DNA of 8,157 bases from Pseudomonadota bacterium (GCA_022563655.1 JADFMW010000125.1:1-8157); one strand, 5' to 3'; shown: positions 1 through 6,208, counted from the stretch's first letter. The notes: generated by a model not told the origin, from the sequence alone. Made by a program: numbers and translations.

Positions 1-235
1 TGTCCGTCTCCACGGATTTATTGTCGGCGCCGATCTTGAACTCGCCCTTGAACGCCTTGTCGATCGTCGACGCCGCGGCCAGGGTTACGCTGCGGGAATC
101 GTCGATAACCTGGGCATACATGTGCTTATTGGAGCGGAACACCGACAGCCGCGGCCGGCCGCCCGAAACGCTGAGCAAGCGGGCGCGGACGCGGCGCCTG
201 CGCCGCGCGAACAGATTTCTCGTCGTCAACGCCAC
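1..235 (-). CDS. rplR: 50S ribosomal protein L18, N-terminal part (partial)
   Basis: L18 binds 5S rRNA and joins it to the 50S central protuberance together with L5. The window holds 78 codons of the usual 118-120; the C-terminus is beyond the left edge. The product begins (M)ALTTRNLFARRRRRVRARL and has the conserved GGRPRLSVFRSNKHMYAQVIDD (25-46), then TLAAASTIDKAFK. I take GTG at 235 as the start: it gives the typical length before the basic RRRRR run and has AGGTG 5 bases upstream, made from the rplF stop. A TTG two codons later (229) is an alternative. No ATG precedes the conserved region in this frame, and the first in-frame ATG is inside it. Confidence 0.93.
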   Translation of the reverse strand, partial: MALTTRNLFARRRRRVRARLLSVSGGRPRLSVFRSNKHMYAQVIDDSRSVTLAAASTIDKAFKGEFKIGADNKSVETD

Positions 236-243
236 CGCGGCAC

Positions 244-777
244 CTACTTCTTCTTCCCTTCCTTGCGCCGGACCCACTCGTTCTCGTACCTGATGCCCTT
301 ACCCTTGTACGGCTCGGGCTTGCGGAACGCGCGGATATCGGCCGCCACCTGGCCGACCCGCTGACGGTCGGCGCCCGCGACGGCGATCCGGGTGGGGCGC
401 TCGCAGGTGATGGTGATGCCCTCGGGAATCGGGTACTTGATGTCGTGGCTATAGCCGAGCTGCAGCTTCAGCACCTTGCCGTCGATCGCTGCGCGGAAGC
501 CGACGCCGTGGATCTCGAGCCCGATCTTAAAGCCCTCCGAGACACCGGTCACCATGTTGTTGACCAGGCTGCGCGAGGTTCCCCACATCGCGCGCGCCCG
601 AGTGCTGTCGTCGCGCGGGCTGACCCGGACGGCGTCGTTCTCGACGACGATCCGCACCTCGGGCGGCATCGTCGCGCTGAGCTCGCCGAGCTTGCCCTTG
701 ACCGTCACGTCCTGACCGGCCACGGCGAAATCGACGCCATCGGGAATGACCACGGGATGTTTGCCAACACGGGACAT
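244..777 (-). CDS. rplF: 50S ribosomal protein L6
   Basis: L6 lies near the sarcin-ricin loop and the factor-binding site. It is 177 residues, exactly the usual length. It starts MSRVGKHPVVIPDGVDFAV; the ATG at 777 has AAGGA 6 bases upstream, so a longer in-frame extension into rpsH is rejected. The two repeated alpha/beta domains are seen as TVKGKLGELS (25-34) with TSRSLVNNMVTGVSEGF (67-83), and then IHGVGFRAAIDGKVLKLQLGYSH. The C-terminal signature is FRKPEPYKGKGIRYENEWV (151-169), followed by a lysine-rich end EGKKK. Its TAG stop precedes the rplR GTG by 8 bases. Confidence 0.98.
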   Translation of the reverse strand: MSRVGKHPVVIPDGVDFAVAGQDVTVKGKLGELSATMPPEVRIVVENDAVRVSPRDDSTRARAMWGTSRSLVNNMVTGVSEGFKIGLEIHGVGFRAAIDGKVLKLQLGYSHDIKYPIPEGITITCERPTRIAVAGADRQRVGQVAADIRAFRKPEPYKGKGIRYENEWVRRKEGKKK

Positions 778-787
778 GGTCAATCCT

Positions 788-1186
788 TCAGAATACCATG
801 CACAGCACTTCGCCGCCGACGTTGGCGGCGCGCGCCTCGCCATCCGACATCACCCCGCGCGGGGTCGAGAGAATGGAGATGCCGAGCCCGTTGTAGACGC
901 GCGGCAGGTCGTGGACCGACGAGTAGACGCGGCGGCCGGGCTTGGAGATGCGTTTGACCTCGCGGATCACCGGCTCGCCTTCGTAGTACTTGAGCTCGAT
1001 CGACAGCTCGTGCAAGTTGTTGCCGAGGTCGCGCTGTGAGTAGCCTCGGATATAGCCTTCCCGCTTGAGCACGTCGAGGACCCGCGCGCGCAGTTTCGAC
1101 GCCGGCGAGAGCACCGACGGCATCTGCGCCCGCTGTCCGTTGCGGATACGGGTCAGCATGTCACCCAATGGATCGCTCAACGGCAT
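788..1186 (-). CDS. rpsH: 30S ribosomal protein S8
   Basis: S8 binds the central domain of 16S rRNA early in 30S assembly, and in E. coli it represses the spc operon. It is 132 residues, the alphaproteobacterial length. The sequence starts MPLSDPLGDMLTRIRNGQRA, with the conserved DPL-DMLTRIRN. LKREGYIRGY (40-49) follows, then LKYYEGEPVIREVKRISKPGRRVY. The RNA-binding C-terminal part is LGISILSTPRGVMSDGEARAANVGGEVLCMVF, which carries the S8 signature STPRGVM and GGEVLC. The longer upstream frame runs through rpsN and is not part of S8. The TGA stop reads into AAGGA and supplies the rplF ribosome-binding site. Confidence 0.98.
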   Translation of the reverse strand: MPLSDPLGDMLTRIRNGQRAQMPSVLSPASKLRARVLDVLKREGYIRGYSQRDLGNNLHELSIELKYYEGEPVIREVKRISKPGRRVYSSVHDLPRVYNGLGISILSTPRGVMSDGEARAANVGGEVLCMVF

Positions 1187-1194
1187 CTTTCGGT

Positions 1195-1200
1195 CTCCCC
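1195..1200 (-). promoter_or_regulatory. rpsH ribosome-binding site fused to the rpsN stop
   Basis: The mRNA reads TAGGGGAG, where TAG ends rpsN and GGGGAG lies 8 bases before the rpsH ATG. It is another case of a stop codon feeding directly into the next Shine-Dalgarno. Confidence 0.65.
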
Positions 1201-1505
1201 TACCAACTCGCTTTTCCCATCCCCGGAATCTGGCCCACCAAGGCAAGCTCGCGCAGGGCGATGCGCGACATCCTGAACTTACGGTAGTAGCCGCGCGGAC
1301 GGCCGGTGATCTCGCACCGGTTGCGCACCCGCACCTGCGCCGAGTTGCGCGGTAAGGCGGCGAGCTTGAGCCGTGCCGCGAAGCGCTCCTCCTGGGGCAG
1401 AGAGTCGTCGTTCGCCACCGCCAACAACTGTTTCCGCTTCTCGGCATACTTGCGGACCAGCCGCTGGCGCCGCTTGTTCTTTTCGATCGCGCTTTTCTTC
1501 GCCAT
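1200..1505 (-). CDS. rpsN: 30S ribosomal protein S14, zinc-free form
   Basis: S14 is a late-binding 30S head protein. It is 101 residues, the length of the long form that lacks a zinc ribbon (the C-minus type). The product runs from MAKKSAIEKNKRRQRLVRKYAEKR through SLPQEERFAARLKLAALPRNSAQVRVRNRCE to ITGRPRGYYRKFRMSRIALREL. Only one cysteine (in NRCE) is present, so there is no four-cysteine zinc site. The C-terminus is GMGKASW, where most relatives have a hydrophobic residue and KSSW; this is a small variation. GAGG lies 8 bases before the ATG, within a 32-base spacer that is the longest in the window. The TAG stop runs into GGGAG, which serves rpsH. Confidence 0.98.
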   Translation of the reverse strand: MAKKSAIEKNKRRQRLVRKYAEKRKQLLAVANDDSLPQEERFAARLKLAALPRNSAQVRVRNRCEITGRPRGYYRKFRMSRIALRELALVGQIPGMGKASW

Positions 1506-1537
1506 GGATGATACCTCGCGATGCCCGTTCTCGGCCC

Positions 1538-2092
1538 TCAGCCGCTGAATGGAAGCTTGAACCCGGCGAGAAGAACCTTTGCTTCCTCGTCGGTCTTCGC
1601 CGTGGTGACGATTACGATGTCCATCCCGCGCACCTTGTCGACCTTGTCGTAGTCAATCTCGGGAAACACGATCTGCTCCTTGAGGCCCAACGCGTAGTTG
1701 CCGCGCCTGTCGAAGCTCTTGGGCGCGACGCCGCGGAAGTCGCGCACCCGCGGCAGCGCGATCGTGACAAGGCGGTCGAGAAACTCGTACATCCTGTTGC
1801 GCCGGAGCGTCACCTTGCAGCCGATCGGCATGCCCTTGCGCAGCTTGAACGTGGCGACCGACCGCTTGGCCTGGATGATGATCGGCTTTTGACCGGTGAT
1901 GGCCGCGAGGTCCCGCGCCGCGGCGTTGATCACCTTGCTGTCGGTGGTTGCGTCGCCAACGCCCATGTTGACGACGATCTTCTCGAGCTTCGGTACCTGC
2001 ATCGAGTTCTTGTAATTGAATCGCTTCTTGAGTTCGGGATGCAGCACGTCTTCGTAATGCTTGCGCAGGCGGGGAATCATGATCGCGTTCAT
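1538..2092 (-). CDS. rplE: 50S ribosomal protein L5
   Basis: L5 binds 5S rRNA and forms the central protuberance with L18. It is 184 residues, a normal length. Landmarks are HPELKKRFNYKNSMQVPKLEKIVVNMGVGDA (18-48), ITGQKPIIIQAKRSVATFKLRKGMPIGCKVTLR (65-97) and the run from YEFLDRLVTIALPRVRDFRG to FDRRGNYALGLKEQ. VRGMDIVIVTTAKTDEEAK closes the C-terminal half. Two in-frame ATGs occur, at codon 1 and codon 5. The GGAGG just 4-5 bases before the first favours it, although the spacing is tight and the second (MIPRLRK) cannot be fully excluded. In E. coli, S8 represses the spc operon at this gene's start; I could not identify such a structure here. Confidence 0.97.
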   Translation of the reverse strand: MNAIMIPRLRKHYEDVLHPELKKRFNYKNSMQVPKLEKIVVNMGVGDATTDSKVINAAARDLAAITGQKPIIIQAKRSVATFKLRKGMPIGCKVTLRRNRMYEFLDRLVTIALPRVRDFRGVAPKSFDRRGNYALGLKEQIVFPEIDYDKVDKVRGMDIVIVTTAKTDEEAKVLLAGFKLPFSG

Positions 2093-2107
2093 TTGACCTC
2101 CGCCATC

Positions 2108-2431
2108 CTAGGCGTCGATGATCTCGCCCGAGCGCTTGGCGAACCGCACCTTGCGGCCGTCGCCGAGAGTGCGATAGCCCACCCGAGTGGGCCGGGACGA
2201 CTTGGGATCGATGTGGGCGACGTTGGAAACGTGGATCGGCGCCTCTTTCTCGATGATGCCGCCGGGACCCGCGGACGAGGGCCGGGTGTGCCGCTTGACC
2301 ATGTTGACGCCTTGGACCAGGACCCGCTCGGTCTTGCGCACGACGACGAGCACCTTGCCCTTGGCGCCTTTGTCCCTGCCGCTGAGGACGATCACCTCGT
2401 CGCCTTTCTTGATGCGCCATTTGTGCCCCAT
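2108..2431 (-). CDS. rplX: 50S ribosomal protein L24
   Basis: L24 starts 50S assembly by binding 23S rRNA and later sits near the tunnel exit. It is 107 residues, normal. The N-terminal KOW motif is clear: WRIKKGDEVIVLSGRDKGAKGKV at about 5-27. VLVQGVNMVKRHTRPSSAGPGGIIEKEAPIHVSNV follows, where GGIIEKEAPIHVSNV is the typical L24 middle. GYRTLGDGRKVRFAKRSGE closes the protein. GGAGG lies 7 bases before the ATG, inside rplN. The TAG stop is followed by a 15-base spacer that carries the rplE ribosome-binding site. Confidence 0.98.
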   Translation of the reverse strand: MGHKWRIKKGDEVIVLSGRDKGAKGKVLVVVRKTERVLVQGVNMVKRHTRPSSAGPGGIIEKEAPIHVSNVAHIDPKSSRPTRVGYRTLGDGRKVRFAKRSGEIIDA

Positions 2432-2799
2432 CACAGCACCTCCGGCGCCAACGAGATGATCTTCATGAACTTCTTGGCCCTGAGCTCGCGGGTGACCGGG
2501 CCGAAGATGCGCGTGCCGATGGGCTCGCCCTGGGGCGTGATCAGCACCGCGGCGTTGCGGTCGAAGCGGATGGTGGTGCCGTCGGGCCGGTGAATTTCCT
2601 TCGCCGTGCGCACGATCACGGCGCGGTGCAAGTCGCCCTTTCTGACCTTGCCGCGCGGGATCGCGTCCTTGACCGTAACGACGATCACGTCGCCCACCGA
2701 GGCCGTCCTGCGCCTGGAGCCGCCCAGCACCTTGATGCACTGCACCCGGCGCGCGCCCGAGTTGTCGGCGACGGTGAGATTCGTCTGCGCCTGGATCAT
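2431..2799 (-). CDS. rplN: 50S ribosomal protein L14
   Basis: L14 lies at the subunit interface, where it forms bridges with 16S rRNA and binds the silencing factor RsfS. It is 122 residues, the standard length. It begins MIQAQTNLTVADNSGARRVQCIKV, the invariant L14 start. GDVIVVTVKDAIPRGKVRKGD (37-57), GTTIRFDRNAAVLI (74-87) and GTRIFGPVTREL (95-106) follow. The in-frame extension upstream of the ATG is rejected because the canonical MIQ start is preceded by GAAGGGA at 8 bases. Its start overlaps the rpsQ stop, and its stop shares one base with the rplX ATG (TGATG). In E. coli this gene opens the spc operon with its own promoter; none fits here. Confidence 0.98.
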   Translation of the reverse strand: MIQAQTNLTVADNSGARRVQCIKVLGGSRRRTASVGDVIVVTVKDAIPRGKVRKGDLHRAVIVRTAKEIHRPDGTTIRFDRNAAVLITPQGEPIGTRIFGPVTRELRAKKFMKIISLAPEVL

Positions 2800-3071
2800 G
2801 GCGCCGATCCCTTCTCGGCGCGGCGCGGCGCGGCCTTCGCGGCGTCGAAGATCACTTCCCACCTCTTGGTCTTCGAAAGCGGACGCGATTCGCGGATGCG
2901 CACCGCCTCACCGAGGCGACAGCGGTTGTCCGCGTCGTGCGCCGCGTACTTGCTCGAGCGGCGGATGTACTTCTTGTACACCGGGTGCATGAGCCGGCGC
3001 TCGACCCGCACGATGACGGTCTTGTCGCCAGCGTTGCTGACCACGGTGCCCTGCATGATTCGGCGCGGCAA
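2796..3071 (-). CDS. rpsQ: 30S ribosomal protein S17, TTG start
   Basis: S17 is a primary 16S-binding protein with an OB fold. It is 91 residues with the TTG start, a little longer than the usual 78-87. The sequence MPRRIMQGTVVSNAGDKTVIVRVERRLMHPVYKKYIRR carries the conserved GTVVSN-GDKT and HPVYKK parts. KYAAHDADNRCRLGEAVRIRESRPLSKTKRW completes the S17 signature. The TTG at 3071 gives the expected MPRR N-terminus; the ATG at codon 6 would trim it and lacks a well-placed Shine-Dalgarno. After TKRWEVI a tail of about 15 residues, rich in Ala, Arg and Pro (AAKAAPRRAEKGSAP), exceeds the core fold. The TGA overlaps the rplN ATG by four bases (ATGA), so S10 and spc genes are joined with no gap. 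Confidence 0.96.
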   Translation of the reverse strand: MPRRIMQGTVVSNAGDKTVIVRVERRLMHPVYKKYIRRSSKYAAHDADNRCRLGEAVRIRESRPLSKTKRWEVIFDAAKAAPRRAEKGSAP

Positions 3072-3077
3072 GATCGC

Positions 3078-3084
3078 CCTCCTT
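3078..3084 (-). promoter_or_regulatory. rpsQ Shine-Dalgarno that supports a TTG start
   Basis: AAGGAGG in mRNA sense overlaps the rpmC TAA stop and lies 6 bases before the TTG at 3071. The next in-frame ATG, at 3056, would be 21 bases away, too far for this motif. Confidence 0.8.
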
Positions 3085-3280
3085 AAGTCATGGCGCGGGA
3101 TTGCTCCCGCATGATCGTCTTGATCCGCGCGATGTCGCGGCGCGCCTGGCGCACCCGCGCGGTGTTCTCGAGCTGCCCCGCGGCCATCTGGAAGCGCAGG
3201 TTGAACACCTCCTTCTTGAGCTTGAGCAGCTCTTCCTTGAGCTGGTCGGGGCTCAGCGCGCGCACCTCTTCAGCCTTCAC
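3083..3280 (-). CDS. rpmC: 50S ribosomal protein L29
   Basis: L29 is a small two-helix protein beside L23 at the tunnel exit. It is 65 residues, normal for the family. The sequence MKAEEVRALSPDQLKEELLKLKKEVFNLRFQ is the first helix with the conserved KKE-FNLRFQ. AGQLENTARVRQARRDIARIKTI follows and matches the L29 signature. The start is GTG at 3280, with GAGGAGG (3289-3295) 8 bases upstream inside rplP. Only 3 bases lie between the rplP TGA and this GTG. The TAA stop runs into GGAGG and forms the Shine-Dalgarno of rpsQ. Confidence 0.97.
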   Translation of the reverse strand: MKAEEVRALSPDQLKEELLKLKKEVFNLRFQMAAGQLENTARVRQARRDIARIKTIMREQSRAMT

Positions 3281-3283
3281 GGC

Positions 3284-3700
3284 TCACGCCTCCTCGCCGC
3301 GCACGACGACGCGCGTGCGTACCGGCAGCTTGGCGGCGCCGCGCTCGAAGGCGGTCTTGGCCAGGGCCGGCGTAACGCCGTCGACCTCGAACAGTATGCG
3401 CCCGGGCTTGACGCGGCACATCCAGTACTCGGGCGAGCCCTTGCCTTTGCCCATGCGCACCTCGGTCGGCTTGGTGCTGACCGGCACGTTGGGGAAGACG
3501 CGGATCCAGATGCGTCCGGCGCGTTTCAAATGGCGCGTGATCGCGCGCCGCGCGGCCTCGATCTGGCGCGCCTTCACCCGGCCCGCCGTCGTCGCCTTGA
3601 GGCCGTAGGCGCCGAAGTTGAGTTCGGTGCCGCGCGTGGCGATGCCATGGATGCGGCCCTTGTGGGCCTTGCGATACTTCGTCCGCTTGGGGCTGAGCAT
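3284..3700 (-). CDS. rplP: 50S ribosomal protein L16
   Basis: L16 organises 23S rRNA at the A site and is essential for late 50S assembly. It is 138 residues, the normal length. Conserved parts are MLSPKRTKYRKAHKGR (1-16), FGAYGLKATTAGRVKARQIEAAR (29-51) and GRIWIRVFPNVPVSTKP (62-78), followed by VRMGKGKGSPEYWMCRVKPGR (81-101). Arg82 aligns with E. coli Arg81, the residue hydroxylated by RoxA/YcfD; whether this organism does so is unknown. The ATG at 3700 has only a weak GGTGG-type ribosome-binding site in a 24-base spacer containing a GC palindrome (CCGGCGCCGG). Its last codons supply the GAGGAGG for rpmC. Confidence 0.98.
   Translation of the reverse strand: MLSPKRTKYRKAHKGRIHGIATRGTELNFGAYGLKATTAGRVKARQIEAARRAITRHLKRAGRIWIRVFPNVPVSTKPTEVRMGKGKGSPEYWMCRVKPGRILFEVDGVTPALAKTAFERGAAKLPVRTRVVVRGEEA
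3289..3295 (-). promoter_or_regulatory. rpmC Shine-Dalgarno inside the rplP end
   Basis: GAGGAGG in mRNA sense is 8 bases before the rpmC GTG. It is made from the codons for the last Glu-Glu-Ala of L16. It supports the GTG start and implies that translation of rplP and rpmC is linked. Confidence 0.75.
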
Positions 3701-3724
3701 GACGTTCCACCCACCCGGCGCCGG

Positions 3725-4408
3725 CTAGGCCCTGCCGCTGGTTTGCTGTTCCACGGCGCGCTTGTCCTGCGCCATCGGATCGTGTTCCATGATCTCGCCC
3801 TTGAACACCCACACCTTGACGCCGCAGGTGCCGTGGGTGGTGATCGCCGTGGTGCGGCCGAAGTCGACGTCGGCGCGCAAGGTATGGAGCGGCACCCGTC
3901 CCTCGCGATACCACTCGGCGCGGGCGATCTCGTTGCCGCCGAGGCGGCCGGCGCAGTTGATGCGAATGCCCCGGGCGCCGAGACGCATCGCCGACTGGAT
4001 CGCCCGCTTCATCGCCCGCCGGTAGCCGATGCGGCGCTCGAGCTGCTGCGCGATGTTCTCGGCGACGAGCTGAGCATCGATCTCGGGCTTGCGGATCTCG
4101 ACGATGTTGAGATGAACCTCCGAGTCGGTCATCTTGGCGAGGTCGGCGCGCAAGCGCTCGATATCGGCCCCTTTCTTGCCGATGACGACGCCCGGACGCG
4201 CGGTGTGGATGGTGATGCGCGCCTTCTTGGCCGGCCGCTCGATGACGATCTTGCTGACTCCCGCCTGCGAGAGGCGTTTCTTGATATAGCCGCGCAGCCG
4301 GAGGTCCTCGTGCAGCAGGCGCGCGTAATCGTGGTTGGCGTACCAGCGAGAATCCCAGGTGCGGATGATGCCCAGGCGCATGCCGATGGGGTTGACCTTC
4401 TGGCCCAT
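3725..4408 (-). CDS. rpsC: 30S ribosomal protein S3
   Basis: S3 lies at the mRNA entry channel and helps unwind mRNA. It is 227 residues, within the family range. It begins MGQKVNPIGMRLGIIRTWDSRWYA, the hallmark S3 N-terminus, so the upstream in-frame extension into rplV is ignored. A type II KH domain follows, with GVVIGKKGADI at 73-83 (GKKG loop 77-80). The C-terminal domain contains RRAMKRAIQSAMRLGARGI (130-148), whose Arg/Lys residues match those tied to helicase activity in E. coli. It also contains GRLGGNEIARAEWYREGRVPL and the end KGEIMEHDPMAQDKR. GAGGAG lies 8 bases before the ATG, inside rplV. The stop is TAG, and a 24-base spacer leads to rplP. Confidence 0.98.
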   Translation of the reverse strand: MGQKVNPIGMRLGIIRTWDSRWYANHDYARLLHEDLRLRGYIKKRLSQAGVSKIVIERPAKKARITIHTARPGVVIGKKGADIERLRADLAKMTDSEVHLNIVEIRKPEIDAQLVAENIAQQLERRIGYRRAMKRAIQSAMRLGARGIRINCAGRLGGNEIARAEWYREGRVPLHTLRADVDFGRTTAITTHGTCGVKVWVFKGEIMEHDPMAQDKRAVEQQTSGRA

Positions 4409-4788
4409 TACAGCGGCTCCTCGCGTTCGCGCACGACGACGGTGAGGTGGCTGAACGGCTTCAAGATGCGGCCCATGCGCCCGCGCGCCCGCGCGCGCCA
4501 ACGCTTCAACACCATCGCGCGGCCCACCGACGCCTCGGCGATAAACAGGCGGTCGACGTCGAGGTCGTGGTTGTTCTCGGCGTTGGCGACGGCCGATTCG
4601 ACCACCTTGCTCACGTCACGCGCGATGCGCCGCCGCGAGAAGGCGAGGCGGTTGATCGCCTCGACGACCGCGAGGCCACGGATGGTGGCGGCCACGAGGT
4701 TCAGCTTGCGCGAGCTGGTGCGCATCCGACGCCCCACCGCCTTGGCCTCGGTGTCGGCCAGCCGCCGTTTGGTCGGCTGCTTGCCCAT
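4408..4788 (-). CDS. rplV: 50S ribosomal protein L22
   Basis: L22 contacts all 23S rRNA domains and its beta-hairpin lines the exit tunnel. It is 126 residues, slightly longer than E. coli L22 (110) and typical for alphaproteobacteria. The conserved RTSSRKLNLVAATIRGL (23-39) is followed by SRRRIARDVSKVVESAVANAENNH (51-74). The tunnel hairpin comes next, around 89-112, with GRAMVLKRWRARARGRMGRI. An AAGGAGG inside the end of rpsS lies 10 bases before the ATG. The TAA stop shares its last A with the rpsC start (TAATG). The tip residues look ordinary, with no deletion of the kind linked to macrolide resistance. Confidence 0.97.
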   Translation of the reverse strand: MGKQPTKRRLADTEAKAVGRRMRTSSRKLNLVAATIRGLAVVEAINRLAFSRRRIARDVSKVVESAVANAENNHDLDVDRLFIAEASVGRAMVLKRWRARARGRMGRILKPFSHLTVVVREREEPL

Positions 4789-4792
4789 GGCG

Positions 4793-5071
4793 TTAGCGCC
4801 TCCTTGCCTTCTTGTCGCCGGCGTGGCCGCGGAACGTGCGCGTCGGAGAGAACTCGCCGAGCTTATGGCCCACCATGTTCTCGGTCACCAGAACCGGCAC
4901 GAACTTGTGCCCGTTGTAGACGCCGAAGGTCAGGCCGACGAACTGCGGCAGGATGGTCGAGCGCCGCGACCACGTTTTGATCACCTGGTTGCGCGCCGTC
5001 GACCTCGCCTTCTCCGCCTTCTTCAAGAGATAGCCGTCGACGAACGGACCCTTCCAAACCGAACGCGCCAC
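4793..5071 (-). CDS. rpsS: 30S ribosomal protein S19
   Basis: S19 is a 30S head protein near the A-site finger and the S13 contact. It is 92 residues, the normal length. The sequence runs from MARSVWKGPFVDGYLLKKAEKA through KTWSRRSTILPQFVG (32-46) to VYNGHKFVPVLVTENMVGHKLGEFSPTR (51-78) with the usual basic end GDKKARRR. The start codon is GTG at 5071, encoding the expected N-terminus and backed by TAGGAGG at 8 bases. The last codons (AAG GCA AGG AGG) double as the Shine-Dalgarno of rplV, which begins 4 bases after the TAA stop. Confidence 0.98.
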   Translation of the reverse strand: MARSVWKGPFVDGYLLKKAEKARSTARNQVIKTWSRRSTILPQFVGLTFGVYNGHKFVPVLVTENMVGHKLGEFSPTRTFRGHAGDKKARRR

Positions 5072-5079
5072 GCTTCAGT

Positions 5080-5086
5080 CCTCCTA
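5080..5086 (-). promoter_or_regulatory. rpsS Shine-Dalgarno containing the rplB stop codon
   Basis: In mRNA sense this reads TAGGAGG, and the TAG is the rplB stop codon. The gap to the rpsS GTG is 8 bases. This strong site supports the GTG start of rpsS and suggests that rplB and rpsS translation are coupled. Confidence 0.8.
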
Positions 5087-5911
5087 CTTCTTGTGCCGCC
5101 GCCGCAGGATCAGCCGATCGGTCGCCTTGTTGGACCGGGTGCGCTTGCCCTTGGTGGGCACGCCCCACGGCGTCACCGGGTGGCGGCCGCCCGAGGTGCG
5201 GCCCTCGCCGCCGCCGTGCGGGTGGTCGACCGGGTTCATGGCGGTGCCCCGCACCACCGGCCGCCGGCCTTTCCAGCGCTTGCGGCCGGCCTTGCCGAGG
5301 TTGATGTTCTTGTGGTCGGGGTTCGACACGGCGCCGATCGTCGCCATGCACTCGGCGCGCACCATGCGCTGCTCGCCCGAATTCAGGCGCAACATGGCGT
5401 AGCCCGCATCCTTGCCGACGAGCTGGACGTAGGTGCCGGCGGCGCGCGCAATCTGGCCCCCCTTCTCGGGCTTCATCTCGACGTTGTGGACGATGGTGCC
5501 GAGGGGAATATTCTGCAACGGCATGGCGTTGCCCGGCACGATGTCGACCCGCTCGCCCGAGACCACCCGATCGCCGGGCTTGATCCGCTGCGGCGCCAGG
5601 ATGTACGACATCTCGCCGTCTTGGTAGCGGATCAGGGCGATGAACGCCGAGCGGTTGGGATCGTACTCGAGGCGCTCGACCGTGGCCGGCGCGTCGAACC
5701 GGCGACGCTTGAAGTCGATCGCGCGGTAGCGGCGCTTGTGCCCGCCGCCGCGGCTCCACACGGTGATGCGGCCCTTGTTGTTGCGCCCGCCGGTCGAGTG
5801 CAGCCCCTTGGTCAGCGCCTTGACGGGCTTGCCCTTCCACAGCTCCGACCGGTCGACCAGCACGAGTTGGCGCTGCGACGGCGTGACCGGCTTGTAGTGC
5901 TTTAGAGCCAT
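5084..5911 (-). CDS. rplB: 50S ribosomal protein L2
   Basis: L2 is needed for subunit association and for the fold of the peptidyl-transferase centre. It is 275 residues, matching the family. Visible landmarks are SQRQLVLVDRSELWKGKPV (12-30), GGRNNKGRITVWSRGGGHKR (41-60) and the OB/SH3-like core with IPLGTIVHNVEMKPEKGGQ (135-153). The signature MNPVDHPHGGGEGR follows at 225-238. His230 corresponds to E. coli His229, which is important for peptidyl-transferase activity. The C-terminus ends LILRRRHKK. Upstream of the ATG there is only a weak GGGGA 8 bases away, so initiation probably relies on ribosomes arriving from rplW, which stops 3 bases earlier. The TAG stop is part of the rpsS ribosome-binding site. 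Confidence 0.98.
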   Translation of the reverse strand: MALKHYKPVTPSQRQLVLVDRSELWKGKPVKALTKGLHSTGGRNNKGRITVWSRGGGHKRRYRAIDFKRRRFDAPATVERLEYDPNRSAFIALIRYQDGEMSYILAPQRIKPGDRVVSGERVDIVPGNAMPLQNIPLGTIVHNVEMKPEKGGQIARAAGTYVQLVGKDAGYAMLRLNSGEQRMVRAECMATIGAVSNPDHKNINLGKAGRKRWKGRRPVVRGTAMNPVDHPHGGGEGRTSGGRHPVTPWGVPTKGKRTRSNKATDRLILRRRHKK

Positions 5912-5914
5912 CTC

Positions 5915-6208
5915 TTAGATCCCCGAGGTCACGTCGATCGATTCGCCCTCGGCGAGGGTGACGATCGCCTTCTTGTAGTCGGCCCGCTTGCCCAGCCGGC
6001 CGCGGAACCGCTTGACCTTGCCGCGCATGTTGAGCGTGTTCACCTTGGTCACCTTGACGCCGAACAGTTCCGCGACCGCCTGCTTGATCTCGGGCTTGGT
6101 CGCGTGGCGCGCGACGCGAAAGGTAACCTGGTTGAACTCGGCGCCCTGAGTGGACTTTTCGGTCACCACCGGCGCCAGCACGATGTCGTACATGCGCTCG
6201 CGGTTCAT
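5915..6208 (-). CDS. rplW: 50S ribosomal protein L23
   Basis: L23 sits at the tunnel exit and is the docking site for trigger factor and SRP. It is 97 residues, the normal bacterial length. The N-terminus MNRERMYDIVLAPVVTEKS has the conserved PVVTEKS. The middle has the typical KPEIKQAVAELFGVKV helix and strand, followed by VNTLNMRGKVKRFRG. The Glu of VAELF (about residue 47) is at the position of the conserved glutamate (Glu18 region) that contacts trigger factor in E. coli only if an alignment confirms it, so I do not assign it. The start ATG lies within an ATGA overlap with rplD. A GGAGG 10 bases upstream lies inside rplD codons. The TAA stop is 3 bases from the rplB ATG. Confidence 0.97.
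   Translation of the reverse strand: MNRERMYDIVLAPVVTEKSTQGAEFNQVTFRVARHATKPEIKQAVAELFGVKVTKVNTLNMRGKVKRFRGRLGKRADYKKAIVTLAEGESIDVTSGI

Noticed and set aside
1506..1537. The rplE-rpsN spacer as a promoter or small RNA site
   Set aside because: Thirty-two bases hold a GAGG ribosome-binding site and nothing resembling paired -35 and -10 boxes or a stable hairpin.
1373..2593. A 406-codon open frame on the plus strand, antisense to rpsN, rplE, rplX and rplN
   Set aside because: Same explanation: it mirrors conserved genes and its composition is that of a shadow frame. No ribosome-binding site or known motif was seen.
3701..3724. GC palindrome in the rpsC-rplP spacer as a terminator
   Set aside because: The palindrome (CCGGCGCCGG) has almost no loop and no following U-run, and the operon continues. 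At most it could slightly affect rplP initiation.
4863..5840. A 325-codon minus-strand frame inside rplB and rpsS in another register
   Set aside because: Its product is an Arg/Gln/Gly/His-rich string without a fold, while the true L2 and S19 frames match their families throughout.
3101..5905. A 934-codon open frame on the plus strand, antisense to rpmC through rplB
   Set aside because: It is opposite nine well-supported ribosomal-protein genes, and its translation is Arg/Ala/Asp/His/Leu-rich with no recognisable domain. In GC-rich DNA with strong third-position GC, one antisense frame rarely meets stops, so long false frames are expected.
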